A DNA stretch of 55,725 bases from Clostridia bacterium (GCA_017395685.1 JAFQOD010000024.1:1-55725); one strand, 5' to 3'; positions 8,000 through 17,386 are shown, numbered from the stretch's first letter. The notes: generated from the sequence alone by a model not told the origin. Program-made: numbers and translations.

Positions 8000-8797
8000 T
8001 TAGAATTTCCCGCTGCGGCCGCCAAAGTTGCCGCCGGAGCTGCTGCGGAAGGTGGAACTGCCGCCGCTGCGGCCGCTGCCGGAATTGGTTTCAATCTTCC
8101 TGCGGCGGGTGGAGGTATACAGATAAATATCCTGGCGCCGGGAAAGGGCGAAGGAGCCCTCTTCCACATAGGAGGAGGCCTCTGCCTTGCGCCGCACGGT
8201 TTTCATCTGGGCCTTGAAAATAAGCACCACGATCAGGGCGATCACCGCCGCCCCGATGAGGATGACGGGCAGCACATCATTGGCCCGTGCCAGGGGGGAG
8301 CGCAGCTCCACCGGATTGGATACATCGTATGGATCGCCCGTTTCCGCCTGGATCAGATATCGTTCCGCGCAGGAAAGGAATGTTTCCATGCCTTCATAGT
8401 AATCCCCATCGCTCAAACAGGGCTGCACCTGGGCATGGATGTTATCAATGCCCCAATCGGTGAAAATTCGGATGGCGCTGCCGTGGGTGACGGTGCAGTA
8501 ATCCCTTTCCCCCATGGAGATCAGGAAGATCAGCCCGTCTTTGCCCTGGCCCATGCCCCAGCCCATTTCTTCATAGAAATCAGCGGCGAACAGCTTTACT
8601 TCCTTGCCGCCCAGGGACAGATTGGTGACGATGGCCACATCCATCTGATACTTTTCCCGGATGGCGTCAATTTTTTCTTCCAGGATGGTTTCCTGGGCAT
8701 CGGTGAACAGATCCGCCTCATCCACCACCCGGTTTTCAGCCAAGGCGGGCAGGGCAATGCAGCAGAGCAAAAGGGCGATCAGCAATATCTTCTTCAT
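8000..8797 (-). CDS. TPM-domain membrane protein
   Basis: A 265-residue protein with a signal peptide (MKKILLIALLLCCIALPALA). An extracellular TPM domain follows at about residues 21-150 (RVVDEADLFTDAQETILEEKI; GKDGLIFLISMGERDY), then one membrane helix near 175-195. The short cytoplasmic tail ends in a Gly/Ser-rich segment (SGGNFGGRSGKF). TPM proteins (YgcG/Psb32/MOLO-1 group) are exposed outside the membrane; some have phosphatase activity, but most have no known role. It starts one base after the stop of the zinc-ribbon gene, so it is the last member of a five-gene operon. Confidence 0.85.
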   Translation of the reverse strand: MKKILLIALLLCCIALPALAENRVVDEADLFTDAQETILEEKIDAIREKYQMDVAIVTNLSLGGKEVKLFAADFYEEMGWGMGQGKDGLIFLISMGERDYCTVTHGSAIRIFTDWGIDNIHAQVQPCLSDGDYYEGMETFLSCAERYLIQAETGDPYDVSNPVELRSPLARANDVLPVILIGAAVIALIVVLIFKAQMKTVRRKAEASSYVEEGSFALSRRQDIYLYTSTRRRKIETNSGSGRSGGSSTFRSSSGGNFGGRSGKF

Positions 8798-8798
8798 A

Positions 8799-9893
8799 TC
8801 ACAGCACCCCCATAAATGCCAGAATCAGGGCGACGGCATAGCCGCCCAGGGAAATACCCCCGAACAGCCCCAGCAGCCATTTCCAGAACTTGCCCTTATC
8901 GGTGGGCAGATCACCGATGAACCGGCCGGTCTGGCCGTTCATGGCAAAGGTGAAGACCTGATCCTTCCAGCGGGTATTGAGCAGCCATACCGGCATGAGC
9001 ACCTGCTTTACGCTGCTTTGTTCCATTTTGATCTGGGTATTGACGGGAACGACGGTGGTATAGCCCATTACCGTGCCCCGCATGATGGCCTGCACGCTGG
9101 TGCGGATGCGGCTGTTGGCCCGGGGCTGGCATTCCTGGGCCCCCACATCATGGCGCTGGGCCTGATAGCCGCTGAGGTAGGCGATGGTAAAATCCTTGGC
9201 CGCTTCGGCGTCAAAGGGCTCAATGGATTCCATCATGGCGTCATCCATTTTGCTGGATCCATCCACCGGCACCTGCTTGAAGCGCATATGGCCGCCCCGG
9301 CGAACCAGGAAATGGGAGGTGCGGGTCACCTCATACTGGCCCTCCCGGCGGACGGATACCCGGGTGGCATTATAGGTCATATCCGCTTCAGTTTCACACT
9401 GGAACAGCCAGAAGGGCACATACACCCCGGTGATCTTTTCCAGGCGGCTGTTATTGAAAAAACCGTTGGGCAGCAGTTTTTTGCCCTTGCAATGATTGCG
9501 GAAGGCATCCTGGGCCTGTTCCTTGGTGGTTTTGAAGGGCAGCACCCCATCGGGGCGATAGGCCCCCTCCAGCACCCCGGGCAGGATGCTGGGATTGCCG
9601 CAATAAACACATTCGGTGGCAGCGGTGACCTCATCCGCCACAATCTCCGCACCGCAGGTGGGGCAATGATAGGCCCGCAGCCGGCCGCTTTCCATCTGAT
9701 CGAAGGAATGGGCCTGGGGGATCTGCCATTGCATCTGTTCATCGGTAGTATTTTCCACCTGCACCTTGGATGCTTCCTCCAGCGCCTCCACAGGGAAGGT
9801 ATTGCCGCAGGAGTGGCAGGTCATTTCCTGGGCCTCCCCGGCGAAAACCAGGGATGCGCCGCAGCAGGGACAGCGATACTGGATGGCTTCCAT
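8799..9893 (-). CDS. Zinc-ribbon protein with C-terminal membrane segment
   Basis: About 364 residues with two N-terminal zinc ribbons (CPCCGASL...CHSCG and CPTCGAEI...CVYCG), a central domain with the VPFWLFQCE and MPVWLLNTRW motifs seen in TFIIB-type zinc-ribbon membrane proteins, and one C-terminal hydrophobic helix. The function is unknown. It is placed next to a TPM-domain gene in this operon, and such pairs are common in Firmicutes. I use the ATG at 9893, nine bases after GGAAGG. Another ATG at 9902 directly abuts that ribosome site and is less likely. Confidence 0.8.
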   Translation of the reverse strand: MEAIQYRCPCCGASLVFAGEAQEMTCHSCGNTFPVEALEEASKVQVENTTDEQMQWQIPQAHSFDQMESGRLRAYHCPTCGAEIVADEVTAATECVYCGNPSILPGVLEGAYRPDGVLPFKTTKEQAQDAFRNHCKGKKLLPNGFFNNSRLEKITGVYVPFWLFQCETEADMTYNATRVSVRREGQYEVTRTSHFLVRRGGHMRFKQVPVDGSSKMDDAMMESIEPFDAEAAKDFTIAYLSGYQAQRHDVGAQECQPRANSRIRTSVQAIMRGTVMGYTTVVPVNTQIKMEQSSVKQVLMPVWLLNTRWKDQVFTFAMNGQTGRFIGDLPTDKGKFWKWLLGLFGGISLGGYAVALILAFMGVL

Positions 9894-9908
9894 CTTTTTC
9901 ATCCTTCC

Positions 9909-10610
9909 TTATTCCAGGCCCTCGTAACGCCTGCACATGGTATATTTGGAAATGGCGGATTGCACCGCTTCCGGGCAGGCAAAGGAAAGCAATTCGGCGA
10001 TATAAGGGGGCAAAAGCCGGTTATATTTCACTTCCAGGATAGTCTGATCATAATCCAGTACGGGCACGGTAGGCACATGGGGATTAAACAGATCGATGCT
10101 GTTCAGCCCGCTGCGCAGCTTCATATCGAAGGTGATGCGCACCTCCTCCGCAGGATGGAGATAGGCCTCTCTCTCATAATCCACAATCACCGCCGGATGC
10201 AGCAGCCGGGTGCGCATTTCCCGAAATACATCCCTGAGCAGGCCGGATTTGGTATGCTCCAGCCCGGTGGGATCGCAGGCAATGATCTGCTCCGCCAGAT
10301 CCCGGGTGATTTTTGCGGATCGCTTGGAAATCATGGATCCCACCTTGGTTTTGCATTCCATGAAAACTTCCTTGTCCCTGAGGTTATAGATGCGGATGCG
10401 GTATTTATCCCGATCCTTGACGCCGTCGATCTTATCATAATAGGCGTCGTCAAAAATGGTATCGAAATAGAGGGAGCGGATATGATAGCTACCCCCGTTT
10501 TTCACCGCATTGGGATCCAGATGCAGCGCCCCCTTCAGCGTGCGGGAAAGCACCTCATACTGGGTCCGGGTGATATAGAATTTCAATTCATGGCGAAGGG
10601 GAAGGGCCAT
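9909..10610 (-). CDS. VTC-domain protein (polyphosphate polymerase family)
   Basis: A 233-residue protein of the VTC domain family (PF09359 type), a triphosphate-tunnel fold. It shows RHELKFYITRTQYEVL at the start, then SLYFDTIFDDAYYDKIDG, RDKYRIRIYN, ECKTKVGSMISKRS, VIVDYEREAY and ILEVKYNRLLP. The alternating Lys/Arg/Glu residues on beta-strands are those that line the tunnel in yeast Vtc4, which makes inorganic polyphosphate from ATP. The bacterial members are unproven as polymerases. It is followed closely by the zinc-ribbon gene and preceded by DUF4956, a partnership seen repeatedly with CotH. Confidence 0.88.
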   Translation of the reverse strand: MALPLRHELKFYITRTQYEVLSRTLKGALHLDPNAVKNGGSYHIRSLYFDTIFDDAYYDKIDGVKDRDKYRIRIYNLRDKEVFMECKTKVGSMISKRSAKITRDLAEQIIACDPTGLEHTKSGLLRDVFREMRTRLLHPAVIVDYEREAYLHPAEEVRITFDMKLRSGLNSIDLFNPHVPTVPVLDYDQTILEVKYNRLLPPYIAELLSFACPEAVQSAISKYTMCRRYEGLE

Positions 10611-10613
10611 TTT

Positions 10614-11342
10614 TTACGCCCCCGCTTCCGTCTGGGTGGCAACCAGCGTGGCATCATGCACACCGTTGATATCCAGCATCTGGCTGACGATATTGGCCCT
10701 GTGATCCAGGCGGATTTCCACGGTCATTTCAGCGCCGGCGCGGGTAACAGTCTTGGAGCGCATCCGATAGAAGCGGACGCAGCGCTTCAGCTCATTTTCA
10801 ATTTCGGGCTGGGCATATTCATCATAATGCAGCACCAGCAGATAGCCGTTGGGATTCTTGAGCCGCATATAGGAAATGGCCAGCATGATCAGGCCGATGC
10901 CCAGCAGCGCCACAGCGGCAATCACATAGGCGTTGGCGCCCAGCAGAATGCCCATGGTGATGGACCAGAACATATACGTGGTATCCAGGGGATCCTTGAC
11001 GGCGGTACGGAAGCGCACGATGGAAAGGGCGCCCACCATGCCCATGGACAGGGCCACATTGCTGCCGATGGCCATAACCACAGGGGTGGTGACCAGGCAC
11101 AGCAAAATCAGCGTCAGGGTAAAGGAGGGGGAATACAATACGCCCCGATAGGTCTTTTTATATACCAGAGAAATCACTGTGCCGCAGATCAGCGCAGCCA
11201 GCAGGCCCAGCGCCACATTCAGGGGGGTGAAGCTGGAAAGCTGATTGGCAAACCAATCAGACCAGGTGGAGCCGTTAGCCACATCATTAAAGGTAACAGA
11301 GCCATTGGTGATGGCGGTGGTCAAAAGTGCGAAAGCATGCAT
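10614..11342 (-). CDS. DUF4956 membrane protein
   Basis: A 242-residue protein with four hydrophobic helices (around residues 42-60, 72-90, 95-110 and 130-160), the conserved cytoplasmic SIVRFRTAVKDPLDTTYMFW motif of DUF4956, and a soluble C-terminal domain with a ferredoxin-like alternation (YLLVLHYDEY...TVEIRL). The family is uncharacterised but occurs next to VTC and CotH genes, which suggests one membrane-associated system. The ribosome site GGGAGGAAACAAAC precedes the ATG. It is separated by three bases from the VTC gene and by 57 from CotH. Confidence 0.88.
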   Translation of the reverse strand: MHAFALLTTAITNGSVTFNDVANGSTWSDWFANQLSSFTPLNVALGLLAALICGTVISLVYKKTYRGVLYSPSFTLTLILLCLVTTPVVMAIGSNVALSMGMVGALSIVRFRTAVKDPLDTTYMFWSITMGILLGANAYVIAAVALLGIGLIMLAISYMRLKNPNGYLLVLHYDEYAQPEIENELKRCVRFYRMRSKTVTRAGAEMTVEIRLDHRANIVSQMLDINGVHDATLVATQTEAGA

Positions 11343-11399
11343 GTTTGTTTCCTCCCTGTTTTATCCATATTGGTATAGTACATGTTTTTTGCCGGAATG

Positions 11400-14300
11400 T
11401 CAATTGCCATCGGGGTTGGCGGGCCGCTCCCCGAAATAATGAATCATCTGGGCGTCGGAAAGGCCCCAGAATTTCTGGATGAAGCCCCACAGCTTATAAG
11501 GCCGGTACAGCATGGTTTCATTGCGCATACGATTGACGCGCACCTGCCAGTAACGCATATAGCCGTCGCCGGTGGTGGGGGAATCGCTGTTGATGGTAGG
11601 CTCCTTATAGGGGGCCCAGCGGGCGTAATGCATGGGCAGCTCCGGCTTGATCATGGCGGTGCATTCATCCAGCATGGCCTGCATTCTTTCCACCGTCAGC
11701 GCCTGGAAGACGACGCCGAAGCGGGTGAGCAGCTGTTCCCGGAGCACATCGGATTCATAGATCTTGCGGAAAATCACATTGATGATTTCCTGCTGGCCCA
11801 TGCCCTCGGGCTTCAGATAGGATCGGGGGCTTTCAAAGCTGGAATTATACAATCCGTAATCCAGATCGAACATCAGGCATTTCCATTTGCCCCCAGGCAG
11901 CTTGTAATACATGATGTTACCAGGGTCGGAATCGCCGTAGAAGGCCTTGATGCAGAACCATTCGATGAAGCTTTCCACATCCACCTGATCACAGATATAC
12001 TGCAGATCCTCAGGATTTTCATTGGGTTTGAGGGTTTTGAATTTATTGAGCATTTCCCGGTAGGCCTTGCTGTCCGCAGCGGTGCCCTGCACCAGGGACC
12101 AGTTGCCCCGGGCGATGACCATATTTTCGTAAATTTCCTGATCCTGTTCCAGATCCAGGCCCTCATGCTGGGCGATGGAGAAGCGATCCTTCCGCTCCCG
12201 CATGTTGTAATGGCCCCAGTACTGGCCGTTCAGATACACCACCACCGGCTTCCAGCCCAGGGTGAGGATGGGGGAATCCAGGTATTCATCGATCAGCCTT
12301 GTCTGCACCACGTCGGATACCCGGGTCCACACGTTATCATTGCCGGAATTGCGCAGGGTGAAGGATTTGTAATATTCGTAATCCCGGTCATCGAACAGGG
12401 GATAATTGAAATATTTTTCGCCCAGGGATGCCTGGGCCCGGATCTTGAAGGATTTCTGGGGCATATCCAGACTGTAGGCCCCCAGCAAATCCATCTTGAT
12501 TCCCTGGGAGATGTAGGCATCCCCCGTTTCAAAATCGAAAATTTCCACATAGGCGGGCCGGTCGATCTTGCCCCAGTTGCGGTAAACCGGGGTTTCGAAG
12601 GGCAACTCGCTCTTATCCACCACGGGGCCGTAGCGCAGATCGGCGTCCTCGCTCATCAGGCCGGTCTGGCTATCCCACAGTTCAAAGGGATCGCACACCA
12701 GGGAAACCACATCCAGCTTATGATAGGTATTGAGGATGTAGGTAGCCGTTGCCGTATCGGAGGGCTGCAATCCCCCCTTGAAGGAGCGTGCACGGATGAC
12801 GGCGGTCTGATCCAGGGTGATGGGGCCGGTATATTCCTGGCCGTTTTCCAGGGTGGGGATGGCCCCGTCGGTGGTATAGCGCACCCTGGTGCCGCTGGGC
12901 ACGGTGATTTCCACGGTGACGCTGCTCTTATACAGGCCGGAGGCCGTCAGGATTTCCGGGGCCGGGCTGTAGCCGTAAAAGCCCGCATTATTGCTCTGCC
13001 CTGGGGTGGGCGCGTCATAATAAAAAAAACCGCTGGACCCCAGCGTACGGCCATAGGAAACATCCGTGGGGATAAGGGGCAGATACAGCCGATCCAGCAC
13101 CCGGCCGTTGGCATCGGAAAGGCACATCATCTCTCCCCCGATACGGCTGAGGGAAAAGGAAGCCCGGAGCCGGGAGAAATTGGTGTTTATCCCCGTGAAG
13201 CCATCCAGCAATACCACCTTGTATTCCCCGGGGGCAATGGTGGTACCCTGGGGGAATACCCATTTCCTGGGCCAGTTGGGGTTATCAGAAAGCCCCCAGC
13301 CGGAAATATTCCAGGATTGGGGGCTGCTGTTATAAATCTCTACATAGTCTGCAGCCACCTGATCCCCGAAGGCCTGCACGGTGCTGGCAGAGGCCAGCAC
13401 CTCGGAAATATAGATGCCCGAATAATTGATATTGCGCAGGTATTGATCCGCCCGGTTCATGCCCGCCTGGGTATTGGGGCCCAGGGGGGTGGGCATGGTG
13501 AATACCTGCCATTCCAGCAGATTATCAGGATTGCGGCCGTAGCTCAGATCCCGTTCCACGCCGGATACCACCACCCGGTCAATCTGGATGCCCGCCAGGG
13601 TGGAAAGCACCAGCGTTTCTTCCTCGCCGTTGATGGAGAAATTGGTGTGGGGATAGCCGGTGTTTTCTTCCACTTTATCCTTGCCGGAGCAGAATACCAG
13701 GTAATATCCGCCGGCGGGAATCACCGCATCCTTGGGGAAAATCCATTTCACCGGCTTGGCAGGATCATCGGACAAGGCCAGGCTGGCCAGGCTGATATCC
13801 TCATCGCTGACGTTATACAATTCCACCCAGTCGGAAAGCTCGTCATCCCCGTCCCTCAGGCCCGTTCTGGGAGAGGGCACCACTTCATTGATCATCAGCA
13901 GGCCGGGGGTGATATTATACTGATCCTGGAAGGCATGATAGCCTGCCTCCCCATTTTCAAAGCCGGGGGAATAGAAATAGGTTTTTTCAAATTCTCCGCT
14001 GCTGTTGCGGGCATAGCTTTCATCGCTGTTGAGGGTGGGTACCACCACGCTGTCAATGGCCACGCCGGAAGCGTCAAACAGATACAGCGTTTCATTGCCC
14101 AGGGATTTGAGCTTGAATTTGGCATGGAAGGTATTGCCGGGGGCGTCCCTGTTCACATCATCGCAGAAGACCACCACCTTGCCCCCTGCCGCCAGCGTCA
14201 CATCGGGGAAGAGGAAGATGATCCGGTCGCTGCGGTCAGAAAGGCCCACATTATTCAGATTCATGGGGGTTTCCAGCGTATTTTCCAATTCAATCCAATC

Positions 14301-14537
14301 GCCGAAGGCGCCCGTTTCATCGGGGATGGCGGCGGCATTATCGCTCATCACCTCAGAAATGCGCAGCCCCGCATGGGTGGATACATTGCCGCTGACACTG
14401 ACGTTCACCGCCTTCACCACAGGGAATTTGGGCATTACCAGAATCAGCAGCAGCAAAATGCCCCCCAGGGTAAGCAGCAGGGGCATCCGCACGTCTTTTT
14501 TATTATACCGGGAGTTTCTTCTCCGGGAAGCAGCCAT
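11400..14537 (-). CDS. CotH-kinase surface protein with lamin-tail domains
   Basis: A 1,045-residue protein. It has a basic N-terminus and one membrane helix (about 18-36), three lamin-tail (LTD) beta-domains (about 55-200, 215-355 and 370-515) marked by ISEVMSDN, INEVVPSP and ISEVLASA, a chitobiase-type beta domain (about 525-600, VRYTTDGAIPTLENG), and a CotH kinase-like domain (about 605-960) with YNMRERKDRFSIAQHEG and the metal-binding LMFDLDYGL. B. subtilis CotH is an atypical kinase that phosphorylates spore-coat proteins; here the fold sits outside the membrane, so the substrate is unknown. AAGGAGG precedes the ATG. It is the first gene of a five-gene operon. Confidence 0.9.
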   Translation of the reverse strand: MAASRRRNSRYNKKDVRMPLLLTLGGILLLLILVMPKFPVVKAVNVSVSGNVSTHAGLRISEVMSDNAAAIPDETGAFGDWIELENTLETPMNLNNVGLSDRSDRIIFLFPDVTLAAGGKVVVFCDDVNRDAPGNTFHAKFKLKSLGNETLYLFDASGVAIDSVVVPTLNSDESYARNSSGEFEKTYFYSPGFENGEAGYHAFQDQYNITPGLLMINEVVPSPRTGLRDGDDELSDWVELYNVSDEDISLASLALSDDPAKPVKWIFPKDAVIPAGGYYLVFCSGKDKVEENTGYPHTNFSINGEEETLVLSTLAGIQIDRVVVSGVERDLSYGRNPDNLLEWQVFTMPTPLGPNTQAGMNRADQYLRNINYSGIYISEVLASASTVQAFGDQVAADYVEIYNSSPQSWNISGWGLSDNPNWPRKWVFPQGTTIAPGEYKVVLLDGFTGINTNFSRLRASFSLSRIGGEMMCLSDANGRVLDRLYLPLIPTDVSYGRTLGSSGFFYYDAPTPGQSNNAGFYGYSPAPEILTASGLYKSSVTVEITVPSGTRVRYTTDGAIPTLENGQEYTGPITLDQTAVIRARSFKGGLQPSDTATATYILNTYHKLDVVSLVCDPFELWDSQTGLMSEDADLRYGPVVDKSELPFETPVYRNWGKIDRPAYVEIFDFETGDAYISQGIKMDLLGAYSLDMPQKSFKIRAQASLGEKYFNYPLFDDRDYEYYKSFTLRNSGNDNVWTRVSDVVQTRLIDEYLDSPILTLGWKPVVVYLNGQYWGHYNMRERKDRFSIAQHEGLDLEQDQEIYENMVIARGNWSLVQGTAADSKAYREMLNKFKTLKPNENPEDLQYICDQVDVESFIEWFCIKAFYGDSDPGNIMYYKLPGGKWKCLMFDLDYGLYNSSFESPRSYLKPEGMGQQEIINVIFRKIYESDVLREQLLTRFGVVFQALTVERMQAMLDECTAMIKPELPMHYARWAPYKEPTINSDSPTTGDGYMRYWQVRVNRMRNETMLYRPYKLWGFIQKFWGLSDAQMIHYFGERPANPDGN

Positions 14538-14644
14538 TTTGTTTCCTCCTTGTCAGCCCGTTAAGGGGCCGATGCTATCCAAAACGGATGACCGGCGCAG
14601 CATCCTGCACGCCCATCCGAAAATCCTCATAGGTGTACCCATGC

Positions 14645-14673
14645 ATTATAGCACATAATTTGCATTCAATAAA
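14645..14673 (-). promoter_or_regulatory. Promoter of the CotH operon
   Basis: On the minus strand, TTTATT, 17 bases, then TATAAT (14650-14645) preceded by TGTGC. The leader to the CotH ATG is about 100 bases. This looks like a housekeeping sigma-A promoter, so the operon need not be sporulation-specific. Confidence 0.55.
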
Positions 14674-14745
14674 GGGGAAGAAATGAATTTATAAAAAAAG
14701 TTTACAGATCTTTTTCTAATTTGTTTCATTCTCCGGAATTTTGAA

Positions 14746-14774
14746 GTATGTTTCTCCCTTTTTCCGCATAGGAT
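14746..14774 (+). promoter_or_regulatory. Candidate sigma-E promoter of spoIVA
   Basis: GTATGTT, 14 bases, then CATAGGAT (14767-14774). This resembles the sigma-E pattern (-35 near ATATT, -10 near CATACAAT, spacing 13-15) expected for spoIVA in the mother cell. No sigma-A promoter is evident here. Confidence 0.45.
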
Positions 14775-14813
14775 GCTTCCGAAAAGCAAACCTGCAGCAA
14801 GGGAGGAACGCAT

Positions 14814-16313
14814 ATGGAGAAAAATCCGGCCCGGGGCATGCAGCCCCTGTATCAGGATATTGCAAATCGCACCCAGGGGGATATTTATATCGGCGTGGTC
14901 GGGCCGGTGCGCACCGGCAAAAGCAGCCTGATCGCCGCCCTGATGGAAAAAATGGTGCTGCCCTGCATGGCCAGCGGCCCCCGGAAGGACCGGCTGATGG
15001 ATGAAATGCCCCAGCCCGGCTCCGGCCGGATGGTGATGACCACCCAGCCCTGCTTCATTCCCGGGGAGGGAGCAGCCCAGATTGAACTGGAGGACGGCAT
15101 ATCCGCCCGGGTGCGCCTGGCGGATTCGGTGGGATATCTGATCCCCGGCGCCATCGATGCCCCGGAGGGGGAGGGCGCCCGGATGGTATCCACTCCCTGG
15201 GCGGACCGGGATCTGCCCTTCCGGGAGGCGGCGGCCCTGGGCACCCGGAAGGTGATGGAGGATCATGCCACCATCGGCCTGATGGTTACCACCGACGGCA
15301 CCATCTGCGATCTGCCCCGGTCCAGCTATGTGCAGGCAGAGGAGCAGGTGATCCGGGAGCTGAAGGCCCTGGGCAAGCCCTTCATCGTGGTGCTCAATTC
15401 GGCCCATCCCCAGTCCGGCGAGGCAAAGGCGCTGAAAGCATCCCTGGAAAAGCAGCATGATGTGCCCGTTTCCCTGCTCAATGTAAAGGAAATGGAAGAA
15501 ACGGATCTTAAGGCCCTGCTTTCCTCGGTGCTGATGGAATTTCCCCTCCGGGAAATCCGCTTTGCCCTGCCCCAGTGGATGGGCGCCCTGGAAGAGGATC
15601 ATTGGCTGCCCCGGCATGCCATGGAAATCATCCGCGGCCTGGGGGGAAGCCTCCATAAAATGCGGGATCGGCAGATACTTTCCGCCGCCTTCGCCCCCTC
15701 CCCCTATCTGGAATCCCCCAGGGATGAAGCGGTGCAGCTGGGAAAAGGAATTATTTCCTGCCAGGTGCCCGCCCGGGAGGGATTATTCAATCAGATTCTT
15801 TCCGAGCAATGCGGCACCGATATCCAGGGGGACGCCCATCTGCTTTCCCTGATGAAGGAGCTGGTGGCCGCAAAGCAGGAATACGACCGGGTGGCCGGCG
15901 CCCTCCGGGCCGTGGAGCAGACGGGCTACGGCCTGGTCACCCCTGCCATGAGCGAAATTCAATTGCAGCAGCCGGAGCTGATGCGCCAGGGCAGCCGCTG
16001 GGGAGTGCGGCTCCGGGCGTCCGCCCCCACGCTGCATCTCATCCGATCGGATATCGAAACGGAAATCGCCCCCATCCTGGGCGCCCAGGATCAAAGCCAG
16101 CAATTCGTCGAATCCCTGCAGCAGCAATATGAAAAGGATCCGGACAGCTTATGGGATACCAATTTCTTCGGCCGTTCCCTGCAGGATCTGATCCAGGAAG
16201 GGCTGTCCGGAAAATTGCATCAGATGCCCGCCGATGCCCAGGAAAAGGTGCAGTCCGCGCTGACCAAAATGCTCAATGAAGGGGAGGGCGGAATGATCTG
16301 CATCCTGCTGTAA
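14814..16313 (+). CDS. spoIVA: Stage IV sporulation protein A
   Basis: A 499-residue SpoIVA, the ATP-hydrolysing cytoskeletal protein that polymerises on the forespore surface and forms the basement layer of the spore coat. Visible are the Walker A motif GPVRTGKS (residues 30-37), the conserved DRLMDEMPQPGSGRMVMTTQP segment just after it, the ADSVGYLIPGA switch region, VTTDGTICDLPRSSY, LNSAHP and the C-terminal GEGGMICILL. The ribosome site GGGAGG precedes the ATG. Length matches the family (about 492). It shows that the organism, or its recent ancestor, forms endospores. Confidence 0.97.
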   Translation: MEKNPARGMQPLYQDIANRTQGDIYIGVVGPVRTGKSSLIAALMEKMVLPCMASGPRKDRLMDEMPQPGSGRMVMTTQPCFIPGEGAAQIELEDGISARVRLADSVGYLIPGAIDAPEGEGARMVSTPWADRDLPFREAAALGTRKVMEDHATIGLMVTTDGTICDLPRSSYVQAEEQVIRELKALGKPFIVVLNSAHPQSGEAKALKASLEKQHDVPVSLLNVKEMEETDLKALLSSVLMEFPLREIRFALPQWMGALEEDHWLPRHAMEIIRGLGGSLHKMRDRQILSAAFAPSPYLESPRDEAVQLGKGIISCQVPAREGLFNQILSEQCGTDIQGDAHLLSLMKELVAAKQEYDRVAGALRAVEQTGYGLVTPAMSEIQLQQPELMRQGSRWGVRLRASAPTLHLIRSDIETEIAPILGAQDQSQQFVESLQQQYEKDPDSLWDTNFFGRSLQDLIQEGLSGKLHQMPADAQEKVQSALTKMLNEGEGGMICILL

Positions 16314-16406
16314 GAAAAAAGGAAAGGGGATGGCGCAGCGCAGAAAATTTACCAAATTCTAGGGTATTTTGTCACATTCCCGCCATAAAAGTCCTGCGTT
16401 TGGGGC

Positions 16407-16435
16407 TGTACAATCGGGGAAAAATGCGGTATGAT
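16407..16435 (+). promoter_or_regulatory. Promoter upstream of the small membrane-protein gene
   Basis: TGTACA, 17 bases, then TATGAT (16430-16435), 45 bases before the TTG start at 16481. Confidence 0.55.
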
Positions 16436-16480
16436 GGGATAGGAAGCAATTCTCAGACAGAATAAAGTGAGGTCCTTGCC

Positions 16481-16945
16481 TTGTATACCGAACAGGATTA
16501 TGCCGATATCTGCGCTCAGAGAAAAAAGCGCATCATTCTTTGCACCATTCCCCTGGTTCTTTTATTTGCAGTGCTGATCTATTCCCTGATCATCCGTCTG
16601 GAGGCCCTCACCGTGGCCGCTACCATCCTGATGGGCCTGATCTGGCTGTTTGTGCACGGGCTATTTATCAAGCCGGTCAGCGCATACCGCCGGCATATGG
16701 ATCAGGTGATGCACGGCCGGGTGCATACCCTCACCGCCGCCTTCAAGGAAATGGATGATTTTCCCGTCCTGCGGGAAGGGGTAAGATATTTCGGGATGCT
16801 GATGAATGTGGGCCGGATGGATGATGAAGAGGATGACCGCCTTTTCTATTATGACGCCAATCTGCCCCGCCCCGACTGGAAGCAGGGGGAAATGATCACC
16901 ATCACCTATCACGATAAGGCCCTGGGCAAGTGGGAAAGGGCCTGA
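16481..16945 (+). CDS. Small two-helix membrane protein, unknown function
   Basis: A 154-residue protein I do not recognise. Two adjacent hydrophobic helices lie at about residues 20-40 and 45-65, followed by a soluble domain rich in acidic residues (RMDDEEDDRLFYYDANLPRPDW) with a short beta-rich end (GEMITITYHDKALGKWE). The start is a TTG preceded by GTGAGGT seven to eight bases away. Twelve bases separate it from the Usp-like gene, so they form a two-gene unit with one upstream promoter and one downstream terminator. Confidence 0.75.
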   Translation: MYTEQDYADICAQRKKRIILCTIPLVLLFAVLIYSLIIRLEALTVAATILMGLIWLFVHGLFIKPVSAYRRHMDQVMHGRVHTLTAAFKEMDDFPVLREGVRYFGMLMNVGRMDDEEDDRLFYYDANLPRPDWKQGEMITITYHDKALGKWERA

Positions 16946-16957
16946 GGTGAAATCAAT

Positions 16958-17323
16958 ATGAATAAAGAATGCTGTGTGCTGGTCTGCGTCACGGTTCAGA
17001 AGGATTGCGGCCGGCTGATTGAAAAGGGGCGCGCCCACGCCCTGAAGGCAGGCATGCCCCTGAGGGTATTGCATGTGAGCGCCGGAAAGGATCTGCTGGG
17101 CAATTCCGATGCGGCAGAGGCCATGAATTATCTCTATTCCCTGGCACGGGAAGCGGATGCGGAAATGAATATCCTCTATGACGGCAATGCCCCCCAGGCC
17201 ATCGCCCGGTATGCCGCCGCCCACGGGGCCCGGGCCGTCATCCTGGGCCAGGATAAAAGCGGGTTTTCCCTGCTGCTGCAATCGCTGCTGCCGGATGGCA
17301 CCCAATTGATCTGCGATCAGTAA
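16958..17323 (+). CDS. Universal-stress-protein-like (Usp/KdpD-type) domain protein
   Basis: A 121-residue single-domain protein with the Rossmann-like order of the Usp fold: an N-terminal strand CCVLVCVTVQKDC, a helix GRLIEKGRAHALKAG, the strand LRVLHVSAG, and a C-terminal HGARAVILGQDKSG segment equivalent to the nucleotide-binding GxxG stretch. It is closest in style to the Usp domain of KdpD sensor kinases, standing alone. It shares a unit with the membrane protein before it. The function is inferred only at fold level. Confidence 0.7.
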   Translation: MNKECCVLVCVTVQKDCGRLIEKGRAHALKAGMPLRVLHVSAGKDLLGNSDAAEAMNYLYSLAREADAEMNILYDGNAPQAIARYAAAHGARAVILGQDKSGFSLLLQSLLPDGTQLICDQ

Positions 17324-17345
17324 GAAAATGCAAATGCAATAAAGG

Positions 17346-17386
17346 AATGAAGCGCTTCCCCAGAGAAGCGCTTCATTCTTTTTGTT
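17346..17386 (+). terminator. Intrinsic terminator after the Usp-like gene
   Basis: A 13-bp perfect stem AATGAAGCGCTTC / GAAGCGCTTCATT with a six-base loop, followed by CTTTTTGTTTTTC. Confidence 0.9.
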
